Source: Burkholderiales bacterium
GTDB lineage: Bacteria > Pseudomonadota > Gammaproteobacteria > Burkholderiales > Burkholderiaceae_C
NCBI GenBank assembly: GCA_025350505.1
Contig: JANXXS010000011.1
Coordinates: 1-34,338, forward strand
DNA: 34,338 nt
Direction of reading: 5' to 3'
This document shows positions 7,966 to 16,576 of this stretch, in pieces. Position numbers and translations under genes: made by a program. The notes beneath the pieces were generated by a model. It saw only the letters and a program-made list of their open reading frames with translations, made no database searches and was not told where the DNA came from. Position 1 is the first letter of the stretch; each line of letters opens with the position of its first letter.

Positions 7966-10491
7966 ATGCTCACCCTGCTGCGCAAGCTCTCCTGGCCCGA
8001 GCTCCGCCATCACCCATGGCGCAACGGCGCGGCGCTGTTCGCGGTGACGCTCGGCGTCGCCCTCGCCTTCTCGGTGCACCTCATCAACGCATCGGCGCTC
8101 GCCGAGTTCAGCGCCGCGGTGCGCGCCGTCAACGGCGAACCCGATCTCGAGATCATCGGCGCGCAGGCCGGCTTCGACGAGGCGCTCTACGGGCGCGTTG
8201 CGACGCACGACGGTGTCGCCGTCGCGAGCCCGATCGTCGAGGCCGACAGTTATGCCTTCGACACTGCCGGCAAGCGCGTGCCGCTGCACATCGTGGGCAT
8301 CGATGCGCTGGTCGTCGCGTCGGTGTCACCGGCGTTGCTGCCGCGACCGGGCAATGCAGCCGAGCGCTACGCCGTGCTGGATCCGTCGGCGGTGTTCCTC
8401 AACGCCGAAGCGGCGCGTCGACTGGCCCTTGACGGCGCCGACGCCGGCTCGATCCGCGTGCAGGCAGCGGGCGGACGCGCGAGCCTGCGCGTCGCCGGCA
8501 GCGTCGCCACCGGCGGGCCGCCGCTCGCCGTGCTCGACATCGCCGGCGCGCAGGTCGTGCTCTGCATGACGGGGCGCCTTTCGCGCATCGACGTCCGCCT
8601 CGTGCCGGGCGCCGATCGCGAGCACGTCGTGCGCGCGCTGGCGCTGCCCGCCGGCGTGCGCGCGGCCGCGCCCGGCGAAGCCGTGCAGCGCGTCTCGAAC
8701 GTATCGCGCGCCTACCGCGTCAACCTCACCGTGCTGGCGCTCGTCGCGATGTTCACCGGCGCCTTCCTCGTCTTCTCGATCCTCTCGCTCTCGGTCGCCA
8801 AGCGACAGCAGCAGCTCGCCCTGCTCGGCGTGCTCGGCCTCTCGGCACGCGGCCGGCTCGCCCTGGTGCTCGGCGAGTCGGCGGTGCTCGGCATCGTCGG
8901 CAGCGTGCTCGGCATCGTGCTCGGTACGGCGCTCGCCACGCTCGCGCTGCGTTTGTTCGGCGGCGACCTCGGGGGTGGTTACTTCCCCGGCGTTGCGCCG
9001 GCCTTGCGCTTCGATGCCGGTGGCGCATTGCTGTACGGCACGCTCGGTATCGTCGCGGCGCTGGTCGGCGGCTGGCTGCCAGCGCGCGCGGCGCAACGCA
9101 TCGCGCCGGCACAGGCCTTGAAGGGGCTCGGCTCGGCACGCCCCGGCCATGGCTCGTTGCTGCTCGGCATCGCACTGATCGCTGCCGGCGTCGTGCTCGC
9201 CGCATTGCCGCCGATCGAAGGCCTGCCGCTCGCCGCCTACGCCTCGGTCGCCTGCCTGCTGATCGGCGGCATCGCCTGCGTGCCGGGCGGCGTGGGCCTG
9301 CTGCTCGCCGCCGTGGCACCGGCGCGCCGGCCGCTCGCCCTGCTTGCCATCGAGCGGGCACGGTACGAGCGTGACAGCGCGACGATCGCGGTGGCCGGCG
9401 TCGTCGCCAGCCTGGCGTTGTCGGTCGCACTCACGGTGATGGTGGCGAGCTTTCGCGACGCCGTGACGCGCTGGCTCGACACGGTGTTGCCCGCCGACCT
9501 CTACGCGCGCGCCGCGATCGGCCCGGGGGGCGGCGACCTTGCGATCTTGCCGCCAAGCATGCCGGCGCTCGCCGCGCAACTGCCGGGCGTGCGCCGCGCC
9601 GACGCACAACGTGTCGTGCCGGTGAGCTTCGATCCCTCGCGGCCCGCGGTAGCCATCATCTCGCGGCCGCTCGCCGATCCGGCGCAGAGCCTGCCGCTCG
9701 CCGGCGAGCTCGTCGAAGCGCCGGCCGGCAGCGTCGCGATCTACGTCAGCGAAGCGGTCGTCAGCCTTTATGGCGCGCGCGCCGGCGCGCGCTTCGCCCT
9801 GCCCTTGCCGGACGGCACACGCGCCGAAGTCTTTGTGCGCGGCGTCTGGCGCGACTACGCACGGCAGTACGGCGCGATCGTGCTCGACGCCAGCGACTGG
9901 CGGCGCCTGACCGGCGACGAGCGCATCAACGATCTCGCGCTCTGGCTCGAGCCGGGCGCGAGCACGAGCGCCGTCGAGTCCGCGTTGCGACGCCTCGCCG
10001 GCGAACTCGGCTACGACGGGGATCTGCTCGAGTTCGCGGCGCCGCGCGAGATCCGCGCCCTCTCGCTGCGTATCTTCGATCGCAGCTTCGCCGTTACCTA
10101 CTGGCTGCAGGCGGTGGCGATCGCGATCGGCCTGTTCGGCATCGCGGCCAGCTTTTCGGCGCAGGTGCTGGCGCGGCGCAAGGAGTTCGGCCTGCTCTCG
10201 CACCTCGGCCTGACGCGGCGGCAAATCGTCACCGTCGTCGCCGCCGAGGGCGCGGTCTGGACCGGCGTCGGCGCGGCGCTCGGCCTGGCCCTCGGCATCG
10301 CCGTCAGTGCCGTGCTCGTGAAGGTCGTCAACCCGCAGAGCTTTCATTGGACGATGGACCTGCTGTTGCCCTGGCTGCGCCTCGGTGCGCTGTGCGCCGC
10401 GGTCGTCGCGGCAGGAACGATCACGGCATGGCTGGCGGCGCGAGGCGCGATCGGCCGCGAGGTCGCGCTGGCGGTCAAGGAAGACTGGTAG
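7966..10491 (+). CDS. FtsX-type ABC transporter permease
   Basis: An 841-residue inner-membrane permease with two FtsX modules. There is an N-terminal membrane anchor (FAVTLGVALAFSVHLINA) and a periplasmic domain. A first membrane block around 250-450 includes VALVAMFTGAFLVFSILSLS and further segments, followed by a second periplasmic domain (about 500-690). The C-terminal block includes YWLQAVAIAIGLFGIAAS, the cytoplasmic HLGLTRRQIVTVVAAEG coupling motif typical of FtsX, and two more helices. The duplicated layout and size resemble E. coli YbbP or the AttF/G-type permeases rather than LolC/E. It functions with the ATPase encoded just upstream. The gene ends 63 nt before a cluster of palindromic repeats. 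Confidence 0.9.
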   Translation: MLTLLRKLSWPELRHHPWRNGAALFAVTLGVALAFSVHLINASALAEFSAAVRAVNGEPDLEIIGAQAGFDEALYGRVATHDGVAVASPIVEADSYAFDTAGKRVPLHIVGIDALVVASVSPALLPRPGNAAERYAVLDPSAVFLNAEAARRLALDGADAGSIRVQAAGGRASLRVAGSVATGGPPLAVLDIAGAQVVLCMTGRLSRIDVRLVPGADREHVVRALALPAGVRAAAPGEAVQRVSNVSRAYRVNLTVLALVAMFTGAFLVFSILSLSVAKRQQQLALLGVLGLSARGRLALVLGESAVLGIVGSVLGIVLGTALATLALRLFGGDLGGGYFPGVAPALRFDAGGALLYGTLGIVAALVGGWLPARAAQRIAPAQALKGLGSARPGHGSLLLGIALIAAGVVLAALPPIEGLPLAAYASVACLLIGGIACVPGGVGLLLAAVAPARRPLALLAIERARYERDSATIAVAGVVASLALSVALTVMVASFRDAVTRWLDTVLPADLYARAAIGPGGGDLAILPPSMPALAAQLPGVRRADAQRVVPVSFDPSRPAVAIISRPLADPAQSLPLAGELVEAPAGSVAIYVSEAVVSLYGARAGARFALPLPDGTRAEVFVRGVWRDYARQYGAIVLDASDWRRLTGDERINDLALWLEPGASTSAVESALRRLAGELGYDGDLLEFAAPREIRALSLRIFDRSFAVTYWLQAVAIAIGLFGIAASFSAQVLARRKEFGLLSHLGLTRRQIVTVVAAEGAVWTGVGAALGLALGIAVSAVLVKVVNPQSFHWTMDLLLPWLRLGALCAAVVAAGTITAWLAARGAIGREVALAVKEDW

Positions 10492-10499
10492 CAGCCTCG

Positions 10500-10590
10500 C
10501 CCCCTCTCCCGCCCCGCCGGAGAAGCTGGGATGAGGCTATGCGCGCCGAGCGACCCTCACCCCCTACCCTCTCCCACGAGTGGGAGAGGG
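10500..10590. repeat. Palindromic intergenic repeat, copy 2, with a decayed half copy
   Basis: The full copy at 10554-10590 has the leader CCCTCACCCC and the hairpin CCCTCTCCCA, CGAG, TGGGAGAGGG (10567-10590). It is a co-varied version of the element at 2109-2144. A partial copy (CCCCCTCTCCCGCC) lies at about 10500-10513. The pair fills the gap between the convergent permease and crotonase genes and could act as a bidirectional terminator. Confidence 0.75.
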
Positions 10591-10598
10591 AGCAATGC

Positions 10599-11531
10599 CT
10601 AGCCGCCCTGCTTAGGATCGCTGATCTGCTTCTCGAGCGCTGCGGCGAGGCGGCGTGCCTCGTCGCCCTCGGGGATCGGCCGGCCGCTGTCCCGCCACTC
10701 GACCGCTGTCTTGAAACCGTCGGCCTGCGCCTGGCGACGGAACCAGACCCCCTCGGGGTTGTGCCGGGTGATCCCGTCGAACACCGTCGCCAGGGTCTGC
10801 GCCTGCTCGATGCCGGCGGTCTGCATCACCTGGTTGACGACCAGCTTGTGCATCGCGAGGTGTGAACGCGGCACGCCGGCGATGCGATCGGCCAGGGCGT
10901 TCGTCGCAGCGTCGAGTTCGATCGCCGGCACCGCCTGGTTGGCGAGGCCCCATTCGGCCGCCTTCGTGCCGCTCAGCATGTCGCCGGTAAACATCATCTG
11001 CTTGGCGCGTGCCGGACCGAGGCGAAAGGTCCACATCGCCGTCGTCGGGCAGCCCCAGACGCGCGTCGGCATGTAGCCGATCTTCGCGTCGTCGGCCATC
11101 ACGAGCAGGTCGCAGCACAGCGCGATGTCGCTGCCGCCGCCGACTGCATAACCATGCACCTTGGCGATCGTCGGCTTGCTCGACCGCCACAGCGACATGA
11201 AGTCTTCCGTATGGCGCTTCATCACCGCGTAGTCGACCATCGAGTCCCATGGCAGCTTTTCCTGCTGCAGTGGGTTGTCGACGTGCGGCTGCAAGGGCGT
11301 GTCCTCGGCGAGCACGACTATGTCGTAGCCGGCGCAGAAAGCGCGGCCCTCGCCCTCGACGACGATGACGTGGACCTCGTCGTCGGCCTCGGCCCAGGCG
11401 ACCGCCTCGCGGATCTCGCCCGGCATCTTCGAATCGATCGCGTTCCGCCGCTCGGGCCGCGACAGGCGCAGGCGCGCAATGCGCGGTCGCGCCGGGTCCT
11501 TGTCGATGCTGAGCGAGCTGAACTTCGGCAT
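10599..11531 (-). CDS. Crotonase / enoyl-CoA hydratase superfamily protein
   Basis: A 310-residue crotonase-fold protein. [10 protein letters not shown] opens the CoA-binding fold. The two oxyanion-hole segments are [10 protein letters not shown] and [16 protein letters not shown]. Later segments ([32 protein letters not shown]) follow the family order. By hand alignment the two hydratase glutamates of mitochondrial ECH (E144, E164) correspond to Asp (in GGGSD) and Pro. A standard syn-hydratase activity is therefore doubtful, and isomerase, hydrolase or CoA-ligand roles are open. It is longer than the usual 260 residues because of an insertion after the first oxyanion loop. Its orientation opposes the flanking transporter genes. 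Confidence 0.85.
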   Translation of the reverse strand: MPKFSSLSIDKDPARPRIARLRLSRPERRNAIDSKMPGEIREAVAWAEADDEVHVIVVEGEGRAFCAGYDIVVLAEDTPLQPHVDNPLQQEKLPWDSMVDYAVMKRHTEDFMSLWRSSKPTIAKVHGYAVGGGSDIALCCDLLVMADDAKIGYMPTRVWGCPTTAMWTFRLGPARAKQMMFTGDMLSGTKAAEWGLANQAVPAIELDAATNALADRIAGVPRSHLAMHKLVVNQVMQTAGIEQAQTLATVFDGITRHNPEGVWFRRQAQADGFKTAVEWRDSGRPIPEGDEARRLAAALEKQISDPKQGG

Positions 11532-11556
11532 CGCGGACGCGCCGGGTGGAGCGCCG

Positions 11557-12219
11557 TCAGTTCGCCGCGAAGCAGTAGATGCGCGCGTCGCCGCCGGTCG
11601 CCTTGAGCGAGGCGACGTCGCAGCCGCGCGACTGGTGCGACGAGTTCCACGACTTCGCCGGCGCGCTCTCGTCGAGGCCGGTGCGGTCGCTGTGGCCGAC
11701 CATGGCCGCGCCCTCGCCGCCCTTGGTCCAGTTGCCGCAGGTCGTGTCGACGGCGCCCTTGATCGACGTGCCGTCGGGCTGCGAGCCGGTCAGGATGTCG
11801 TGCATGGTGGGCGTGTCGCCGCGGCCGTTCACGACCTCGCCCTTCTCGGTCAGCGCCGTCTGCTTGCCGAGGTTGTTGGCGCCGTGCAACTCGGTCACGT
11901 TCTCAGCGACGACGACGCCCTTGGCGTTGCGCCACGGGCCCGGGCCGATGCGGTCGCGCGCGTTGACGCCGGGCGCGCCGCGCGCCGGCACGGTGCTCAG
12001 GTAGGCGCGCCACGTGTGGCCGGTCGAACCGGCCGCGCTGGCGAGCGAGCTGCAGAGCTGGTCGGCGCCGGCGATGCCGCCGAGGTCGCCGCCCTTGCCC
12101 GAGCCGGTGCTCGAGACGAAGAAGGTCATGTCGTTCTTGGCCATCATCGAGCCGCACGCGGCGAGAACCGACAGCGTGCCGCAAGCGGCGAGCAGAACGA
12201 CGAATTTCGAGCGACGCAT
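11557..12219 (-). CDS. Lipoprotein with lectin/endostatin-like domain
   Basis: A 220-residue protein with a type II signal peptide (LSVLAAC, lipidated Cys at 22), so it is anchored in the envelope. The mature part starts with [24 protein letters not shown] and TWRAYLST. This resembles the GNLGGLAGAD-C...WRAYLS pattern of C-type-lectin or endostatin-like folds (recognised by eye, moderate certainty). Two further Cys (TTCGNW, SRGCD) and a final YCFA could form disulfides. The frame opens at 12234, but GAGGAG sits about 8 nt before the inner ATG at 12219, which decides the start. It lies 25 nt upstream of the crotonase on the same strand, so the two may form a small operon. Confidence 0.78.
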   Translation of the reverse strand: MRRSKFVVLLAACGTLSVLAACGSMMAKNDMTFFVSSTGSGKGGDLGGIAGADQLCSSLASAAGSTGHTWRAYLSTVPARGAPGVNARDRIGPGPWRNAKGVVVAENVTELHGANNLGKQTALTEKGEVVNGRGDTPTMHDILTGSQPDGTSIKGAVDTTCGNWTKGGEGAAMVGHSDRTGLDESAPAKSWNSSHQSRGCDVASLKATGGDARIYCFAAN

Positions 12220-12373
12220 GGGGGAACTCCTCATTGGGGGACTGTCGGGCTTCGCGGTCGAAGCGGCCGGGGCAGACTAGTGCAAAGCCGCTGCCGCTTC
12301 AAGCGGCGTTCCCCGCGTTGCGCGGCATGGCGCGGGGTGCGACCGACCCGGCCACGTGTGCGATGCTTGCACG

Positions 12374-13459
12374 ATGCTTTCGCGCCGTCGCCTGCTCGTC
12401 GCCCTGCTCGCTGCAAGGGGAGCGCGCGAAGCGCTCGCCGCGAGCCCATCCGCAAGCCCGGTCGCGCTCGCGTTCCCGCGCGACTTCGGTGCGCATCCCG
12501 CGTCGCGCATCGAATGGTGGTACGTCACCGGCGCGCTCGAAGCGGCAGCGAAGACCTGGGGCTTTCAGATCACCTTCTTTCGCGCCGCCACCGGCATCGC
12601 CGGTGCCGAGACGAGTGCCTTTCGCGCCGACCAGCTGCTCTTCGCGCACGCCGCCGTCACCGATCTCGGGAACGCGCACCTGCTGCACGACCAGCGCATC
12701 GCGCGGCGCGGCTTCGGCATCGCCGGCGCGTCGACCGATGACACCGGCGTGACGCTGCGCGGCTGGCGCCTCGATCGCGCTGGCGGTACCGGGGCGAGCC
12801 GCTATCGCGCTGTCGCCGCCAGCGAGACGGCCGGCTTTGGTTTCGACCTCGCGCTCGAAGCGACCCAGGCCGTGCTGCTGCAAGGCACGGGCGGCCTTTC
12901 GCAAAAGGGACCGGACCGGGCGCAATCGAGCCGCTACTACAGCGAGCCGCAGCTCGCGGTTCGCGGCACGCTGGCGCTCGGTCGTGCCGCGCCGCTCGAA
13001 GTCGCGGGCCGCGCCTGGCTCGATCACGAATGGAGCGATTCGCTGCTCGACGCGAGCGCGGTCGGGTGGGACTGGATCGGCATGAACCTCGACGACGGCG
13101 CCGCACTCACTGTGTTTCGCCTGCGCCGCGCCGACGGCACGACACTTTGGGCGGGTGGCAGTCATCGACCGGCCGGCGGCGAGACGCGCAACTTCGCGGC
13201 CGCGGAGCTGGCGTTCGAGCCGGGGCGACGCTGGGCCAGCCCGGCGTCGAAGGCGAGCTATCCGGTCGAGTGGACGATCGCCACGCCGCTCGGCCGCCTC
13301 GCGGTCAAGGCCCTGCAGGACGACCAGGAGCTCGACAGTCGTGCCAGCACCGGCGGCATCTACTGGGAGGGCCTGTCGCAACTCTTCGATGCCGGCGGTC
13401 GCCGGCTCGGCCGCGGCTATCTCGAGATGACCGGCTACGTATCACGCCTCGTTCTTTGA
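12374..13459 (+). CDS. AttH/CrtC-type lipocalin-like protein with twin-arginine signal
   Basis: A 361-residue secreted protein. The N-terminus MLSRRRLLVALLAARG carries consecutive arginines before a hydrophobic core, suggesting Tat export. The body has IEWWYVTGAL, SQKG, YYSEPQLAVRG, GRAWLDHEWSDS and WDWIGMNLDDGAALTVFRLR, the hallmarks of the hydroxyneurosporene-dehydratase (CrtC)/AttH lipocalin superfamily. Such genes are commonly next to an ABC ATPase and FtsX permease; here those lie at 7279-10491, on the same strand but separated by two reversed genes. It probably binds a lipid-like ligand in the periplasm (inferred). The ATG at 12374 is chosen over 12356 because it places the arginines at the N-terminus. 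It is convergent with emrB, 9 nt apart. Confidence 0.85.
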   Translation: MLSRRRLLVALLAARGAREALAASPSASPVALAFPRDFGAHPASRIEWWYVTGALEAAAKTWGFQITFFRAATGIAGAETSAFRADQLLFAHAAVTDLGNAHLLHDQRIARRGFGIAGASTDDTGVTLRGWRLDRAGGTGASRYRAVAASETAGFGFDLALEATQAVLLQGTGGLSQKGPDRAQSSRYYSEPQLAVRGTLALGRAAPLEVAGRAWLDHEWSDSLLDASAVGWDWIGMNLDDGAALTVFRLRRADGTTLWAGGSHRPAGGETRNFAAAELAFEPGRRWASPASKASYPVEWTIATPLGRLAVKALQDDQELDSRASTGGIYWEGLSQLFDAGGRRLGRGYLEMTGYVSRLVL

Positions 13460-13468
13460 CCGGCGCGG

Positions 13469-15079
13469 TCAGTGCGCGCCGCCGGCCGCGGCGCCCGCGC
13501 CGCCGATCGCCGGACGCGTCATCCACACGAAGACGAGCAGGGCGATGAAGAGGGCGGCCGAAAGCAGGAACAGGTCGGTCGCCGCCATCGTGTAGGCCTG
13601 CACGTCGATCAGGCGGTTGATGGTGGCGAGCGACTGGGTGCCGTCGTAGCCGCTCGCGCCGAGCTGGCCGAGCGCCAGCGATGCGGCGCTGTTGCTGCGG
13701 TTGACCGTCTCGGCGATCTCGGCGTGGTGCAGGATGGCCCGGTCTTCCCACGCCGTCGTGAAAATCGAGGTGCCGATGGCGCCGGCGGTGATGCGCACGA
13801 AGTTGCTCAGGCCGGCGGCGGCGGGCATCCGGTCCGGCGTGAGGCCCGAGAAGATGACCGCCTGCAACGGAATGAAGAAGAAGGCCATCGCCGCGCCCTG
13901 CAGGATGGTCGGGATCAGGATCGTCTCGAAGTCGGCCTGGGTGTTGAAGTGCGAGCGCATCCAGAGCACGATGCCGAAGCCGATGAAGGCGACGGTGGCG
14001 AGCTTGCGCGGATCGATCTTCGAGACGTTCTTGCCGACCCAGGGCGACAGGATGATCGCCAGCACGCCGACCGGTGCCGTCGCCAGGCCGGCCCAGGTCG
14101 CGGTGTAGCCCATGTACTGCTGCAGCCAGAGCGGCAGCAGCACGACGTTGCCGAAGAAGAGGCCGTACGCCACGGAAAGCGCCAGCGTGCCCATCAGGAA
14201 GTTGCGCCGGCCGAACAGGCGCAGGTCGACGACCGGATGGTCTTCGGTCAGCTCCCAGGCCAGAAAGAACGCGAAGCCGATCACCGCGGTGGCAGCGAGG
14301 ATGACGATCTGCGGCGAATTGAACCAGTCGAGCTCCTTGCCCTTGTCGACCATGATCTGCAAGGAGCCGACCCAGACCACGAGCAGGCCGAGGCCGACGT
14401 AGTCGAGCTTGGTCTTTCTCGGTCCCGGGTCGCGGGTGCGATAGATCGACCAGGTGATGGCGGCGGCGATCAGGCCTACGGGCAAGTTGATGTAGAAGAT
14501 CCATGGCCAGGAGATGTTGTCGGTGATCCAGCCGCCGAGCAGCGGTCCGGCCACCGGCGCGACCAGCACCGTCATCGCCCACATCGCCATCGCCGTGCCG
14601 GCCTTGGCACGTGGATAGCTCGACAGCAGCAGCGTCTGCGAGAGCGGGATCATCGGCCCGGCGACCAGGCCCTGGATGACCCGGAACACGATCAGCATGC
14701 CGATGTTCGGCGCCAGGCCGCACAGCCACGAGGCGATCACGAACAGCAGGATGCTGAGCACGAACAGGCGGACCGGGCCGAAACGCTGCGTCAGCCAGCC
14801 GGTGAGCGGCACCGAGATCGCGTTGGCGACGGCGAACGAGGTGATGACCCAGGTGCCTTGCGAGGGGCTGACGCCCATGTCGCCGGCGATCGCCGGGATC
14901 GAGACGTTGGCGATCGACGTGTCGAGCACGTTCATGAAGGTCGCCAGCGACAGCGCGAACGTGCCGAGGACGAGTGCGCCGCCGGCAAGCGGGGCCGGTG
15001 CTGCAGGGGATGCTGTCGCCGCAGGCGCCGATACCGCGCGCGCCGGCTCGACCGGCGGGTCCAGAGCGGCCGAAGTCAT
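13469..15079 (-). CDS. emrB: EmrB-type DHA2 multidrug MFS transporter
   Basis: A 536-residue proton-driven exporter with the 14-helix DHA2 layout. It has SLATFMNVLDTSIANVSIPA (motif D1 in helix 1), WVITSFAVANAISVPLTGWL, RFGPVRLFVLS (motif A region), FRVIQGLVAGPMIPLSQ and VAPVAGPLLGGWI (motif C). A further eight or so hydrophobic segments follow. The frame continues upstream into an unrelated, non-coding stretch; the ATG at 15079 is preceded by a G-rich Shine-Dalgarno-like run. It is the last gene of a marR, outer-membrane factor, emrA, emrB operon and would form a tripartite pump with its neighbours. Confidence 0.93.
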   Translation of the reverse strand: MTSAALDPPVEPARAVSAPAATASPAAPAPLAGGALVLGTFALSLATFMNVLDTSIANVSIPAIAGDMGVSPSQGTWVITSFAVANAISVPLTGWLTQRFGPVRLFVLSILLFVIASWLCGLAPNIGMLIVFRVIQGLVAGPMIPLSQTLLLSSYPRAKAGTAMAMWAMTVLVAPVAGPLLGGWITDNISWPWIFYINLPVGLIAAAITWSIYRTRDPGPRKTKLDYVGLGLLVVWVGSLQIMVDKGKELDWFNSPQIVILAATAVIGFAFFLAWELTEDHPVVDLRLFGRRNFLMGTLALSVAYGLFFGNVVLLPLWLQQYMGYTATWAGLATAPVGVLAIILSPWVGKNVSKIDPRKLATVAFIGFGIVLWMRSHFNTQADFETILIPTILQGAAMAFFFIPLQAVIFSGLTPDRMPAAAGLSNFVRITAGAIGTSIFTTAWEDRAILHHAEIAETVNRSNSAASLALGQLGASGYDGTQSLATINRLIDVQAYTMAATDLFLLSAALFIALLVFVWMTRPAIGGAGAAAGGAH

Positions 15080-15152
15080 CGAGCCCCCCAGGCGCTGCGC
15101 GTCGGCCCCCCGAGGGGGCCTGAACGCCTCGGGAGCGGCCCGGCGGCGTTCA

Positions 15153-16541
15153 TCAGTGAGTCGCGGTCGAAGCCGGAGCCTGGGCCAGCGACGCCGCGCG
15201 ATCGGCGCGCACGGCCGCGACCGGCGGCGCAGCCTGGCGTTGCGCCACCGGCGCCGGCGCCGACCGGCCGGAATTGGCGGCGATGATCCTCTGCACATCG
15301 GCCTCGGCGGCGCCCTTGCCGTCATCGAAGACCGCCGTCGTCGCGTGGGTCGGGCTCTGCGATGCCTCGGCCAGCATGCGGCCGCCGGTCTTCGTGATGT
15401 CGACCTTGGCGTCCATCGACAGGCCGACGCGCAGCGGATGCTCGGCGACCTCCTTCGGGTCGAGGGCGATGCGCACCGGCACGCGCTGCACGACCTTGAT
15501 CCAGTTGCCGGTCGCGTTCTGCGCCGGCAGCAGGGCGAAGGCGGCGCCGGTGCCGGCGCCGAGGCCTTCGATCGTGCCGTGGTAGTCGACCTTCTTGCCG
15601 TAGACGTCGGCCTGCAGCTCGACCGGCTGGCCGATGCGGAGATTGCGCAACTGGCCTTCCTTGAAGTTGGCATCGACCCAGACGTCCTTGAGCGCGATCA
15701 CCGACATCAACGGCGTTCCCGCCTGCACGCGCTGGCCAAGCTGGACGCTGCGCCGCGCCACGTAGCCGTCGACCGGCGCCAGCAGGTCGGCGCGGGTCAG
15801 CGCCAGATAGGCCTCGCGCACGCGCGCTGCGGCACGCAGGACGTTGGGGTGCTGCTCGACCGAAATGCCTTCGGTCAGCGACTGGTTCGACGCCAGCTGC
15901 TCGCGCGCCGCCGCGGTGCCCGATTCGGCGGCCGCCAGCGCCGTCTTGGCGACTGCGACCTGCGAGGTGACATGGTTGAACTCTTCCTTGCCGACCGCGC
16001 CGGTGGCGACCAGCGGCGCCCGCCGCGAGACGTCGTCCTGGGCGCGCGACAGGTCGCTTTGCGCGCGTGCCGCGTCGGCCTCGCGCGCCGCGATCTGGGC
16101 CTTCAGCGCGCCGTTGTTGACGAACCAGGTACGCGTCTCGCGCACTGCCTGCGCCAGCTGCGCCTCGGCCTGGTCGAGGGCGACGCGGGCGTCAGCCGGA
16201 TCGAGCTTGACGAGCGGCTGGCCGGCCTTGACGAAGTCGGTGTCGTCGGCGGAGATGGCGATGACGGTGCCCGCCACCTGCGGCGTCAGCTGCACGACGT
16301 TGCCCTGCACATAGGCGTTGTCGGTGCTCTCGAAGTGGTTGAGGACGAGCGCCCAGTAGATGCCATAGGCAATCAGGCCGAGCAGTACGACGCCGGTCAC
16401 GCCGAGCAGGGCGGTGCGGCGGCGTCCGTTGTCGGACGGTACGGCGGCGGCTGCGGCGGGCGGTGCGACCAGCGTCGCGGCGGGCACCGGCGTGGCGGCC
16501 AACGGTTGTTCTGAAAGACGCTCAGCGTCGTCGGGTTTCAT
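15153..16541 (-). CDS. emrA: EmrA-type membrane fusion protein (HlyD family)
   Basis: A 462-residue periplasmic adaptor. A proline/alanine-rich cytoplasmic start is followed by one membrane anchor (LLGVTGVVLLGLIAYGIYWAL, about 45-65). Then come STDNAYVQGNVVQLTPQVAG (lipoyl/barrel-sandwich half), a long helical hairpin (about 130-240), the second sandwich half YLALTRADLLAPVDGYVARR, and the beta-barrel with VWVDANFKEGQLRNLRIGQPV. All are typical EmrA features. The C-terminal tail of about 80 residues is alanine-rich. It lies 35 nt downstream of the outer-membrane factor and 73 nt upstream of emrB on the same strand. Confidence 0.93.
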   Translation of the reverse strand: MKPDDAERLSEQPLAATPVPAATLVAPPAAAAAVPSDNGRRRTALLGVTGVVLLGLIAYGIYWALVLNHFESTDNAYVQGNVVQLTPQVAGTVIAISADDTDFVKAGQPLVKLDPADARVALDQAEAQLAQAVRETRTWFVNNGALKAQIAAREADAARAQSDLSRAQDDVSRRAPLVATGAVGKEEFNHVTSQVAVAKTALAAAESGTAAAREQLASNQSLTEGISVEQHPNVLRAAARVREAYLALTRADLLAPVDGYVARRSVQLGQRVQAGTPLMSVIALKDVWVDANFKEGQLRNLRIGQPVELQADVYGKKVDYHGTIEGLGAGTGAAFALLPAQNATGNWIKVVQRVPVRIALDPKEVAEHPLRVGLSMDAKVDITKTGGRMLAEASQSPTHATTAVFDDGKGAAEADVQRIIAANSGRSAPAPVAQRQAAPPVAAVRADRAASLAQAPASTATH

Positions 16542-16576
16542 CGAGGAGATCTCCGAGAGAAAGTCTGGGCTGCTGC

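Noticed and set aside
8326-10347. 673-codon minus-strand frame
   Set aside because: Antisense to the FtsX permease; Arg/Gln/Glu/His-rich, typical of reverse frames in GC-rich genes.
13472-15286. 604-codon plus-strand frame
   Set aside because: It is antisense to emrB and composed of charged low-complexity sequence. The minus strand shows 14 membrane helices and MFS motifs.
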